A stretch of DNA of 64,000 bases from Skeletonema tropicum (lineage: Eukaryota > Bacillariophyta > Thalassiosirophyceae > Thalassiosirales > Thalassiosiraceae), in NCBI GenBank assembly GCA_037178625.1, contig CM074139.1, positions 1,116,001 to 1,180,000 on the forward strand, given 5' to 3'. The notes below the pieces were generated by a model. That model was not told the DNA's origin, ran no database searches, and saw nothing but the letters and a program-made list of their open reading frames with translations. The first letter of the stretch is position 1. Each line of letters starts with the position of its first letter. A program made the position numbers and the translations under genes. Below are positions 47,504 through 56,800 of this stretch, in pieces.

Positions 47504-47836
47504 GAATCTTGTGAAGCTTTTGGCACTTTCGCGTTCACCAGAACAACGTCACCGCACCCTTGACACATCACACATCACACCAACTCAAAATTGTGTGCGG
47601 CAGCAGCAAGCTTGGCTCTAAACTCCAGTAGAGACGGACTCCCAAATTCAAAAATTATCTGACGAAGGAGGAGGAGGAGGAGGAGGAGGAGAAACACCGC
47701 AGCAAAATTTGAGCCCACCTCCCTCTATCCATCACCACCATAATCAAAAGATACTACAGCTCTAATCTTCTACCGAAGCTTGGACAATGATGTTGTATCT
47801 AAAACATCAACGGTACGGCAGCATGGTACATCAAAG
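47504..47836. promoter_or_regulatory. Divergent promoter region with (GGA)n
   Basis: 333 bp between the EDR2-like gene (-) and the first zinc-finger gene (+). It contains a (GGA)n run at 47666-47691 and repeats of ACACATCAC near 47566-47580. Part of it (TGAATCTTGTGAAG near 47505, CACCGCACCC near 47550) recurs at 50726-50800 upstream of the second zinc-finger gene, so the promoter was duplicated with the gene. Confidence 0.5.
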
Positions 47837-49132
47837 ATGAGTGAGGAAGAGGACCTGGCTGTGCTCATCTACAAAACTAGCAAAACGGCGAAAGCCAGGG
47901 CGGCGGCTGCAGCTGCTGCCAAGGAGAAGGGGCGGATACATGGTGCTTCTGCAGAACGCCGAACTTCAACTCGGACAAGACCTAGGAGTATTAGCAATCA
48001 AGATGATGGAACATCAATTGATCGCCCAGCTAAGAATAGGGATGTAAAGAAGAAGCAGCAGTCTTACAAAAATGATCAAAGGACAGGAGGGAAGTCTGAT
48101 TGGAGGAAGTCATGCTCTGCTGATGGATGCTCGAATCTAGCACGGAAAGGAGGAGTCTGCATGAAACATGGGGCAAAGGTCAAACTATGCAGTAGTGAAG
48201 GATGTACCAATTATGCTAAGAACGGAGGAGTATGCATCAGGCACGGAGCAAAGGTCAAGCGCTGCAGTCATGAAGGATGCAGTAATAAAGCCGTCAAAGG
48301 AGCAGTCTGTGTTAAGCATGGAGCAAAGGCCAAACGTTGCAGCAATGAAGGATGCACCAATCAAACTTTCAAAGGAGGATTGTGCATCAAGCACGGAGAA
48401 AAGGTCAAACTATGCAGCCATGAAGGATGCATCAATCAAGCTCAGAATGGAGGAGTGTGCATCAGGCACGGAGCAAAGGTCAAACAATGCAGCCATGAAG
48501 GATGCATCAATCAAGCTCAGAATGGAGGAGTGTGCATCAGGCACGGAGCAAAGGTCAAACAATGCAGTCATGAAGGATGCACCAATCAAGCTCAGAATGG
48601 AGGAGTGTGCGTCAGGCACGGAGCAAAGGTCAAACTGTGTGACAGTGAAGGATGCACAAATAATGCTCAAAAAGGAGGATTGTGCAGGAGGCATGGAGCA
48701 GAGGGAAAACGCTGCAGTCATGAAGGATGCACGAATAATGCTCGTAAAGGAGGATTGTGCGTCAGGCACGGAGCAAAGATCCAACGATGCAGCAGTGAAG
48801 GATGCACGAATAATGCGCAGAATGGAGGAGTGTGCATGAGGCATGGGGCAAAGGTCAAACTATGCAGCAGTGAAGGATGCACCAGTCAAGCTAGGGAAGG
48901 AGGAGTGTGTATCAGGCATGGGGCAAAGGTCAAGGTCAAACGATGCAGCTATGAAGGATGCACCAATCAAGCCAGATGTAGAGGAGTCTGTAAGAGGCAC
49001 AGGGCAAACCATGCGCAATACGACGAGTCTACTGCGTTTGGATCAGACTTCGAGCAAACTACCGCAACTCTCAATCTACCCCATCAGAGCACTGCTGGTA
49101 CGTTAGAGGAAAGAAGTACTGAAGTTCCTTGA
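47837..49132 (+). CDS. WRKY19-type zinc-finger array protein, 12 modules
   Basis: 431 aa from the first ATG (47837); the frame is open a little further up. After an N-terminal Ala/Lys/Arg-rich part (KARAAAAAAAKEKGR), twelve 25-residue modules follow of the form CSSEGCTNYAKNGGVCIRHG plus AKVKR, each with C-x4-C-x9-C-x2-H. This is the finger repeated in Arabidopsis WRKY19 (Zf_WRKY19). Modules 5, 6 and 7 are nearly identical, which points to recent unit duplication. The tail QYDESTAFGSDFEQTTATLN is shared with two downstream copies. Each module should bind one zinc; nucleic-acid or protein binding is inferred. No WRKY domain is present. Confidence 0.85.
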   Translation: MSEEEDLAVLIYKTSKTAKARAAAAAAAKEKGRIHGASAERRTSTRTRPRSISNQDDGTSIDRPAKNRDVKKKQQSYKNDQRTGGKSDWRKSCSADGCSNLARKGGVCMKHGAKVKLCSSEGCTNYAKNGGVCIRHGAKVKRCSHEGCSNKAVKGAVCVKHGAKAKRCSNEGCTNQTFKGGLCIKHGEKVKLCSHEGCINQAQNGGVCIRHGAKVKQCSHEGCINQAQNGGVCIRHGAKVKQCSHEGCTNQAQNGGVCVRHGAKVKLCDSEGCTNNAQKGGLCRRHGAEGKRCSHEGCTNNARKGGLCVRHGAKIQRCSSEGCTNNAQNGGVCMRHGAKVKLCSSEGCTSQAREGGVCIRHGAKVKVKRCSYEGCTNQARCRGVCKRHRANHAQYDESTAFGSDFEQTTATLNLPHQSTAGTLEERSTEVP

Positions 49133-49320
49133 AAGATTGTCATCTGTCAAGAAGTCGTAGAAGTTTGATGCTCACGAGCATTTGATCTGACCGTATGAAT
49201 TCGTAGTTGCACTCTCTAGAGAGAATAATATGTACTGATCGCAACTAGACATTATCTGAATTGCAAAGAACTTTTTCTATTACTTCGTTGAATAACTTGC
49301 TGCCTATAATGTCTTCAAAG

Positions 49321-49500
49321 GAGAAGTGTGCGTAGAGGAGGATTTTGTGGATGTGATGCCCACCACCATTATATTGATGCTTCTCAGAGCTGCTGGTTGT
49401 TTAGTCTGTCTAACTTTATTGGCTTCGGGGTTTAGATTGGGCCGGCCACCTACCGCCGCATTGCTTTTTATTGCAGCGTTTGTTGGCTTGTGCCTTGTAC
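49321..49500. repeat. Duplicated fragment of the EDR2-like gene
   Basis: About 180 bp resembles 47282-47482: GATGCCCACCACCATT, then AGAGCTGC, then TTGGCTTGTGCCTTG recur in the same order and strand. In the EDR2-like gene this is coding sequence near the N-terminus. Here it overlaps the 3' end of the next minus-strand ORF and has substitutions and gaps. Confidence 0.75.
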
Positions 49501-50294
49501 TTATTTTTAGTCAGCAAAATGTCATTAAATCCTAGCCCATCTTCTTCATCCCCCTCCTCTTCCTCCTTTTTGTCAACAACCGATTGTGGTTTTAGCTTTG
49601 GACGATTTTTACGCGATGATTTCTTCTTTTTTGTTTTGTTGTTTGGTTGTTCCTCATTCTTTGCCACTGGTTGTTGTTGCTGTGATACCTCCTCCTTGAA
49701 AGTTATCGATTTAATATCTTGATAAGCAGCACTCGCAGTCACAATAGGCGTATCCATCCTCGCAGCAGTAGGTGTGCTATTATCCCACTCATCCAATTTC
49801 AGCTGAATAAGTGCCATCTCTTGCTTTAATTCAGACCATTCATCCGTAATCTTAGGGATGGAATTTAACTTTTTCTCATGTTGGTGGAGATCACTGAAGA
49901 GTTTGTCACGTGGTGTTGGTGGAGGGACTACCATGATGTCTCCGTAGCCGAGGCAACTTTCGAGATTGTCCTCGTCGACTGATGGAAGTGTCTCGACTGG
50001 TCGTAGCTTGGGCCGAGTTGACTTTCTCTTCTTCTTCTTTTTGGATCGCTCATCATTCTTTTTCTTCTCTCCGGCAGCCGCCTGCATTTTGACGTTGTTA
50101 TTGGTGACGTTTTCCATTACTATTGCTATGCTTTGTCCGGTTTCTATCTCTTCAGTAGTATGTTGAAACGGCCCGACAAAATTGTCGCATGCTATCGGGA
50201 TAAGATAATCGCAACAAAATTTTTGTTGCGAATTTTTAATTTTAGCTAGGCGACGCCGCAAAACACGAAACAACCATGTGAGTATGCCCTCCAT
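49416..50294 (-). CDS. Lys-rich hypothetical protein with internal repeat
   Basis: 292 aa from the ATG at 50294; a later ATG at 50117 is also possible. Two homologous blocks are visible: KKKKKRKSTRPKLRPVETLP followed by CLGYGDIMVV, and KKKSSRKNRPKLKPQSVVD followed by GLGFNDILL. The basic patch plus RPKL(R/K)P plus LG(Y/F)(G/N)DI unit is therefore repeated about 150 residues apart. The helix between them (EWSELKQEMALIQLKLDEWD) could be a coiled coil. The last 30 residues lie in the fragment copied from the EDR2-like gene, so this C-terminus may be a recent acquisition. No known domain; the basic patches suggest a nuclear or nucleolar location. Confidence 0.5.
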   Translation of the reverse strand: MEGILTWLFRVLRRRLAKIKNSQQKFCCDYLIPIACDNFVGPFQHTTEEIETGQSIAIVMENVTNNNVKMQAAAGEKKKNDERSKKKKKRKSTRPKLRPVETLPSVDEDNLESCLGYGDIMVVPPPTPRDKLFSDLHQHEKKLNSIPKITDEWSELKQEMALIQLKLDEWDNSTPTAARMDTPIVTASAAYQDIKSITFKEEVSQQQQPVAKNEEQPNNKTKKKKSSRKNRPKLKPQSVVDKKEEEEGDEEDGLGFNDILLTKNKYKAQANKRCNKKQCGGRWPAQSKPRSQ

Positions 50295-50899
50295 AGAGCG
50301 CACCTATTAACATGTTGAACCCAAACTGATACCCAGAATCTCTTGAGGAAGTATATTCAAATAAAATTATTAACTAGTTGACCATTATATAACTACTAGA
50401 TAAAGCGCAAGCATCGGTCCAAAATGGCCTATTTCAGCTAGTAAATAGAGTGATTCTATGTATGACGCACGCGTATATGAGCACCTATGCAGCCGCTGTA
50501 ATGCGAGTATAGTGAATATGATGACTCCCAGCGGCTTAATCGAAAGGTAATAACATGTACTATCAACTTATGGCCGGTGCAGGTAGGTAGAGGGTCGATG
50601 TTGAGTGTAGTGAGGCGCTGGTTTTAGTCTAAGTGTGTTTTGTGCGTAGTTTGTTAGCAAAAATATTTTTGTTGCGAATTTATTTTGTTGTGATTTTCTT
50701 ATCGAGGTACTTTAGCAATGTATGATTGAATCTTGTGAAGGTTTGGCGAAACGCGGACCGGGGTGAATGACCGGTAACCGGTACACACATCACCGCACCC
50801 CATCAACTCAAACATCCTTCGACAGTACTTACATACTATTGTACATCATATCCCTGATCCCACTTCGTGTGGCACAGAAGACAAGATCCCGGTCAAAAA
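50295..50899. other. Spacer and duplicated promoter of second zinc-finger gene
   Basis: TTTTTGTTGCGAATTT occurs here (near 50666) and just inside the preceding gene (near 50219). From about 50726 the sequence resembles 47505-47590, the region upstream of the first zinc-finger gene, so similarity resumes after about 1.2 kb of unrelated sequence. Confidence 0.5.
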
Positions 50900-51610
50900 A
50901 TGTGGCAGCGTACCTACTGCAGCACATGTTCGTTATCACTAACAAATAATGCGCAGAATGGAGGAGTGTGCATCAAGCATGGGGCAAAGGTCAAACGCAA
51001 GATATGCAGGAGTGAAGGATGCACAAAAAATGTCGTCAATAGAGGAGTGTGCTTTCGACATGGATCAAAGGTCAAGATCAAACTATGCAGCAGTGAAGGT
51101 TGCAGCAATCAAGCTCAGAAAGGAGGAGTGTGTATGAAACATGGGGCAAAGGTCAAACGATGCAACTATGAAGGATGCACCAATCATGTCGTCCAAGGAG
51201 GATTGTGCAAGAAGCATGGGGCAAAGGTCAAGCGATGCAGCAGTGAAGGATGCAACAATCATATCGTCAAAGGAGGATTGTGCATGAAGCACGGGGCAAA
51301 GGTCAAGCGATGCAGCATTGAAAGATGTACAAATCGTGCTCTGAAAGGAGGCGTATGCATGAAACATGGGGCAAAGGTCAAACGATGCAACAGTGAAGGA
51401 TGCAAGAATATTGCTGTCAAAGGAGGCGCGTGCATGAGGCATGGGGCAAAGGTCAAGGTCAAACGATGCAACAATGAAGGATGCACCAATCAAGCCTTAC
51501 GCAAAGGAGTCTGTTGGAGACACGGAGCAAACCGCACTCAATACGACGAATCTACTGCTTTTGGATCGGAATTCGAGGATACTACCGCAACTCTCAATCT
51601 ACCGCTTTAG
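50900..51610 (+). CDS. WRKY19-type zinc-finger array protein, 8 modules, 5' truncated copy
   Basis: 236 aa from the ATG at 50900 (MWQRTYCSTCSLSLTNNAQN). Compared with the 12-module gene it lacks the Ala/Lys-rich N-terminus and starts inside a module: the first Cys pair is replaced by CSTC from unrelated sequence. Seven complete C-x4-C-x9-C-x2-H modules follow, one with Glu-Arg-Cys instead of Glu-Gly-Cys. The tail YDESTAFGSEFEDTTATLNL matches the first gene. About 180 bp of 3' flank (51640-51820) matches 49130-49300. The truncated start suggests a partial duplicate, expressed or not. Confidence 0.7.
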   Translation: MWQRTYCSTCSLSLTNNAQNGGVCIKHGAKVKRKICRSEGCTKNVVNRGVCFRHGSKVKIKLCSSEGCSNQAQKGGVCMKHGAKVKRCNYEGCTNHVVQGGLCKKHGAKVKRCSSEGCNNHIVKGGLCMKHGAKVKRCSIERCTNRALKGGVCMKHGAKVKRCNSEGCKNIAVKGGACMRHGAKVKVKRCNNEGCTNQALRKGVCWRHGANRTQYDESTAFGSEFEDTTATLNLPL

Positions 51611-51943
51611 CGCACTGCTGCGATAGAAGAAGTACTGGAGTTCCTAGTGAAGTTGTCATCTGCCAAGAAGTCGTAGAAGTTGGATGCTCACGAGCATTTG
51701 ATCTGGCCGTATGTATTCGTAAGTTGCACTCTTTAGAGAGAATAATATGTACTGATCGCAACTAGACATTATCTGCATTACACAGAACTTTTTCTATTAC
51801 TTCGTTTTATGTGTATGAATAAATTGCTGTCAACTTATTATTTCTTCACAAGGAGGAGTGCTGTCTCTTGCAGGTCTTTTGAAACTTGTTTTCGTAACTT
51901 TTCATTATTATTTTCGCCCAGACTGCGGACACATCACAGGAAG

Positions 51944-52635
51944 TCAAACGATGCAGCTATGAAGGATGCTCGAATCTAGGTAAGAAAGGAGGAGTGTGCA
52001 TCAAACATGATGGAGCAAAGGTCAAACGATGCAAGATTGAAGGATGAACCAATTATCTCGTCAATGGAGGAGTGTGCGTCAAGCATGGAGCAAAGGTCAA
52101 ACCATGCAGCAGTGAAGGATCCACGAATAGATCTCGAACGATGCAGCAGTGAAGGATGCAGCAACAATGCGCAGAATAGAGGAGTGTGCATGGAGCAAAG
52201 GAAAAATGCTGCAGTCAAAAGGATGCAGCAATAAAGTCATCAAAGGAGGAGTGTGCCAAAGTCATGGAGCAAAGGTCGCGACCAAACAATGCAGCTATGA
52301 AGGATCATGACTTTAGCTCATAAATAAATAAAGACAAAGTTAATCAGATTAGATAAGAGGAGTGTGCATGAGGCATGGAGCAAGGACCAACTTCAAGTGA
52401 TGTAGGGTGAAGGATGCGCCACTAGTTTGTCAAAGATGGAGTATGTATGAGCATGATGGGGCAAGGTCAAACTGGCAGCTGTGAAGGGTGTACGAATAGA
52501 TCCATGTGCAAAGGAGTCTGTTGGAGACACGGAGCAAAGGTCAATCAATACGACGAATCTACTGCGATTGGATCAAGATCATTCGAGAAAACTACCGCAA
52601 CTCTTAATCTACCAAATTCATCGGAGCAATGGTAA
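51944..52635 (+). pseudogene. Third WRKY19-type zinc-finger copy, decayed
   Basis: Module fragments are spread over three frames: RCSYEGCSNLGKKGGVCIKH at 51944, then a TGA at 52045-52047, more fragments (GCSNNAQNRGVC near 52156), an ochre/TAA-rich interruption near 52310-52335, and finally CKGVCWRHGAKVNQYDEST with TTATLNLP at the end. The order matches the two upstream genes, so this is a third tandem copy with several indels and stops. Confidence 0.8.
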
Positions 52636-52685
52636 TCCTGGTCCACTCTAGAGGAAAGATGTAATATATCTAATCTGATTAACTT
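52337..52685. repeat. 19-bp perfect inverted repeats around the end of the pseudogene
   Basis: AAGTTAATCAGATTAGATA at 52337-52355 is the exact complement of TATCTAATCTGATTAACTT at 52667-52685. The enclosed 311 bp holds the last module fragments and shared tail of the third zinc-finger copy. It may be a small element or a foldback; no target duplication is evident. Confidence 0.75.
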
Positions 52686-52847
52686 GGTGTGTATTTGCTG
52701 AGTTCCTGGAGAGGTTATCATCTCACTTCTCACTAAAGGTCAAGCAGAGAGCTTCCCCCCCCCCCAGCGACTCGAGATGCTGTAAATAGACGTCTGTCGT
52801 CGTCCTCTCGAAACCTCTCTAAATCTCTCAAATCTCAAGCCTCAAGC

Positions 52848-53448
52848 TAGTGTTCTGGAATTTCAAAGGGGTGAAATTTCAGCACTGCAACTTGCGTGAA
52901 AGTTGCAGGGTGAAAGTTGCTGATAAATTTGGCCAAAAGTGAAATTTCCACATCGCTGCAATATCGCTAACAATGATAAACAAAAAACGTGCGTGGCACC
53001 ATCATCAAACAAGAGAGATGGTGGTGTACTCCACCAACTCAGAGAGAACACATCGCCGCAGTAAGGCTGATGAATAACAATGCAACTATTTGTTCCTTCG
53101 TTGAAATTCAGTTTCTATGAATTGTGAACCTCGGTCCAAACCTTTTAAGCACACCATTCTTATTAAGGTGAGGAATAGGATGAAGGATGGAACTGGAATT
53201 GCCCTTCTTCGAGGATATGGAAACCTCCATCATATCATGCATGCGAAGAAGATGCTTGGGAAGAGGATTTCTGAGTCGCTTTGAGAGTGTGGTGGATCGT
53301 TGGAGTGTGAGTGTTCGTACAAGAGAAATTGTGTGGCCAGTTTAAAATAAGCCATAGTGAAATTTGTTTTTGAAATTACATTGAAATTCCTGCAATTTCA
53401 CCTTGCAACTTTCACAAATCTCAGAAAGGGTGAAATTCCAGAACACTA
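52848..53448. mobile_element. hAT-type MITE with 8-bp target duplication
   Basis: 601 bp. Both ends read TAGTGTTCTGGAATTTCA inward (52848-52865 and, on the other strand, 53448-53431), and similarity continues further in (GTGAAAGTTGCA(A/G)GGTGAAA on both sides). The flanks are perfect 8-bp repeats CCTCAAGC at 52840-52847 and 53449-53456. The terminal TAGTG and an 8-bp target duplication are features of hAT elements. Inside is a 55-codon ORF (53117-53284; HTILIKVRNRMKDGTGIALL, then HHIMHAKKMLGK) of unknown origin, but no transposase. The length implies a non-autonomous element. Confidence 0.88.
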
Positions 53449-53826
53449 CCTCAAGCTACTTAAACTACAAGCTTTCTTGCGCTTCGAGCTTCGACCATGA
53501 TGTCATAGCTTGCTCTTGCTACCACGCATTCGCCTCAACTAACCGGCATCCTCCCTAAATATCATCTCCATTGAAAGCAATAGTAGTAGTCTGCCAAGAC
53601 TACAAGTTTAGTCAACATACTGCGTTCGTTCTTGCAAGGCTGCCTCTCGCAAGGAGGAGGTGGTCTCTATAACGAAGACAATAACGCTGCAGACGGGAAC
53701 CATCCTTCTCGGAACAGCGAGCAGCAGCAGCAGCAATTGTTGCAATCATCATCTTCGCGACCTAGCTTGCCGGTAATTAAATTAGTCCCATTGGGTGAGA
53801 ACGTGTCGGAATTTTTAGAGGGTGTA

Positions 53827-56800
53827 ATGGCCGAAAGTACAGCTGACGATAACACCGGCAACGATAAAATATTAGACGATAAGCAGGCAAAAGGAGTTAA
53901 ATCGACAACAACAACCACGTCAGTGAACATCATGGATCAGCCACCCAAATTAAAGAAAGAATATCGATCCAAAAGGAAGGAAAATAAGGGGTGGACTGAA
54001 GAGGATATGCTCAATGATTTAGATGCAACAATGGATGATGATCAAAATAATAATGACGCCACAAAAAATAATAACGAGGAGGAAGATGAAATGTCCATTG
54101 ACAACAATGACAATATGAGCATCACCATCGAAGATGAAGGAGAAGGGAATGATGAAGAAGATGATAGCAACGATGCCATCAACAACATGCTTGAGGAAAA
54201 ATTATCATCATACTCTCTCGACTGTTATCCCTACACATTTTCACCACTATTGCTGTTTTCATCAGCAAAGTATTTTGATAAAGGGTATAGTAATTACAAT
54301 GCCGTGGCGGCATTTTTTGCTCCGGCTTTGGCTGATTTGGGGGTGAAAAAGAAGGAGGAGGAGAATGACGATGGTAAAATGGATGGTGGGGATGCTGCAG
54401 TTGCAGCCGCTGCAGAGAGCAACCGAAGCAATAATCAGGACAATAGTCCCACTCGGTCTCCACCACGTAAAAGTCCACGTAGTAATGGGGGAGGATCCGA
54501 TAGTACTACCTCCCCCAACGACGATGATCAATACGAAGGAGGTATCAACATGCTCCACGGAGTCGTCTACGATCGTAAAAATATGACCTACGACGAAGTC
54601 TTCAATCACATCGTCGCCACCCAATCACTCGTCACATGCTGCATCGACGCACACTTCACCGCCTTTCAAATCCTCAATTCTCAGTGTCTCATCTATTATG
54701 ATCCATTATCGCCCAATATACGTGTGGCGGTTGGAGAATCTTCCGTGCAGGATGCAGCGTTGTTTTTGTTGATGAAGTGTAAGTATGGAGATGATGTGCA
54801 TGTGCAGGAGAATAAGAATTATTATACGGGGAGTTCGGCGAGTCAGTTGCAGAAGAGGATGTAAGTTTGATATTTGGATGATATGTGTTTGTTGATTGTG
54901 TTTCTTTCGTGCCATATTGGATTCATCTTGCTCACATATGTACATCATTGTCGCCCCTACCGCATCCAGTTACCAACTGTGGAGGAAGATTAATCAAATG
55001 ACTATGGCAACGCTCGAGCATTCAATTCGATGGACAAGCCTGCCGCTCAACCTCGATAGATATCTTTTCATCAACAGCAAACAAAACCATGGCAATATGA
55101 GTACACAGCTTACGGGGAACACCTTGCTACTTTCAGGTATATCTATTCGCTGTCCTCTGCAAGGTGGGCAAACCGTTCATTTCAAAGAATAGGAATGTCA
55201 TTGACCTCCTTGATGCAGATCTCTTGGAAGAGGCAACGGTACGAATTTCTCTCTTCCTTCTCACATTCTTTCTGGAGCCGGAGTCTCGTATTTGTCGACC
55301 AATGACGAACAGCAACTTCATTTTGGATTTTCATCGGTATGAACAGTCTCCTTATTACCGAGCATTTGTGAAGTATTTGGAAGGGAAGGGCATCCCAGTA
55401 CCCAAGTATGAGGCACAATACGAGGGAGTGATCGGATATTTCGCCATGGTCAAGGCTCTTCATGGATATGATAGGTTCAAATTGGAGGGTGCAACCGCTT
55501 CCACGCCCAATTCCAAGTCATTGCAGTACATCCAATCGACCGAAGGTGCCACTTGGAAACTTTGTCACGGGGATTATTACAAATACCGAGCAGCGAATCT
55601 GATGTTTGGATGCAATGCTGGTGCGATGCTGGGTATGAGTAGCTTTTCTGAGTTCAATGCTTGGAGGAAGAATCAGTTGTTGCCATTTCATGCAGCTTTG
55701 CAGGACAGGGTGGAGGACTTGGCGAGGGAGGTTACTAGTAGGAGATTGACTATGTATCGTGATTATTGTGAGTACGCACCTTTATGTCTCTGCCATCTAT
55801 TCGTTTCGCTGTGCATTGCTAACATCATATCATCGTTATTGACTGTTTTTGTTAAAGACTTTATGCCTCAATTTGAGGTAGGGCAACAGGAGCTTATTGA
55901 CATCCATCACTACACCTACTTGATTGATATGTGCTCATTGGGCAAAGCGCCGGAAGCACTGGGACAGCTTGTCTGGGATATGAATGAGGATTTGGCGCAG
56001 AAAATTCACTACTCCACTCAGAACCGTAATAGCTATCACAAGATAATGAAGACCAACCAATTTGAAAATAGCAAGGCGTATAGACATTTCCTGCAGCATT
56101 TCATGGGGGTGGAATGGTTTGGCGAATACATCGGACTAGGTTTGTCTGATATCAATCCAAAAGAGAAAGATATCAATTGTCTTACTCAAACAGTGTTCTA
56201 TTCCCAAGATCTGATGCGATCTCAGCAGTTCCGACAGGAGTACGAATTTGAAAAGGAGTGTGTCAATGAAATGGCAAGAGCAAATTGTCGAAGATTTAAT
56301 AGTATGTTTAATGGAAGGCACATTGCTTCTCGGCAGTACCGTGCTGAGGTGAGTATTGGGAAAGGATACACCTACTCGAAGTACAACACCTTGATGCACT
56401 TCTTGAATGTGGCTGAAGCCTACTGGTCAAATCCTGATGTGAATAACATCCAAGTCTTTGGGAAGGACGTCCGCACTTTGCTAGCTATTACGTGCCAGAA
56501 GATATTCTTCAATCCTCGTCACTGTGGGTACTATTATTACGGTCCATTAGAGTTGCGGGGGAATTATCGCGTCGAATTGGATCTTGCACTTGGTAGTGCT
56601 ACTGGTCATGCCGGTCCTCAGGTGTCAATGACTAATGGTGGAAGGGCCGATATGAACTATCTCACCATCGTTGATAGAGTGTATGAGTTCTCGTACTTGA
56701 AAGGCATTCTACAGAGTCTATTCGATAGCGCCAAAGGTAAACGCTTCAAGTCAGGATAATGGTGTGCTCAATCTCATGATGCTCTCCCTCCAATTGGACT

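Noticed and set aside
48110..49010. Regular repeats with long open frames in several reading frames
   Set aside because: The repeats are the zinc-finger modules. Their 75-bp period keeps other frames open, so those frames are shadows.
52755..52765. C-run as a regulatory tract
   Set aside because: An 11-base homopolymer alone gives no functional signal and is prone to sequencing error.
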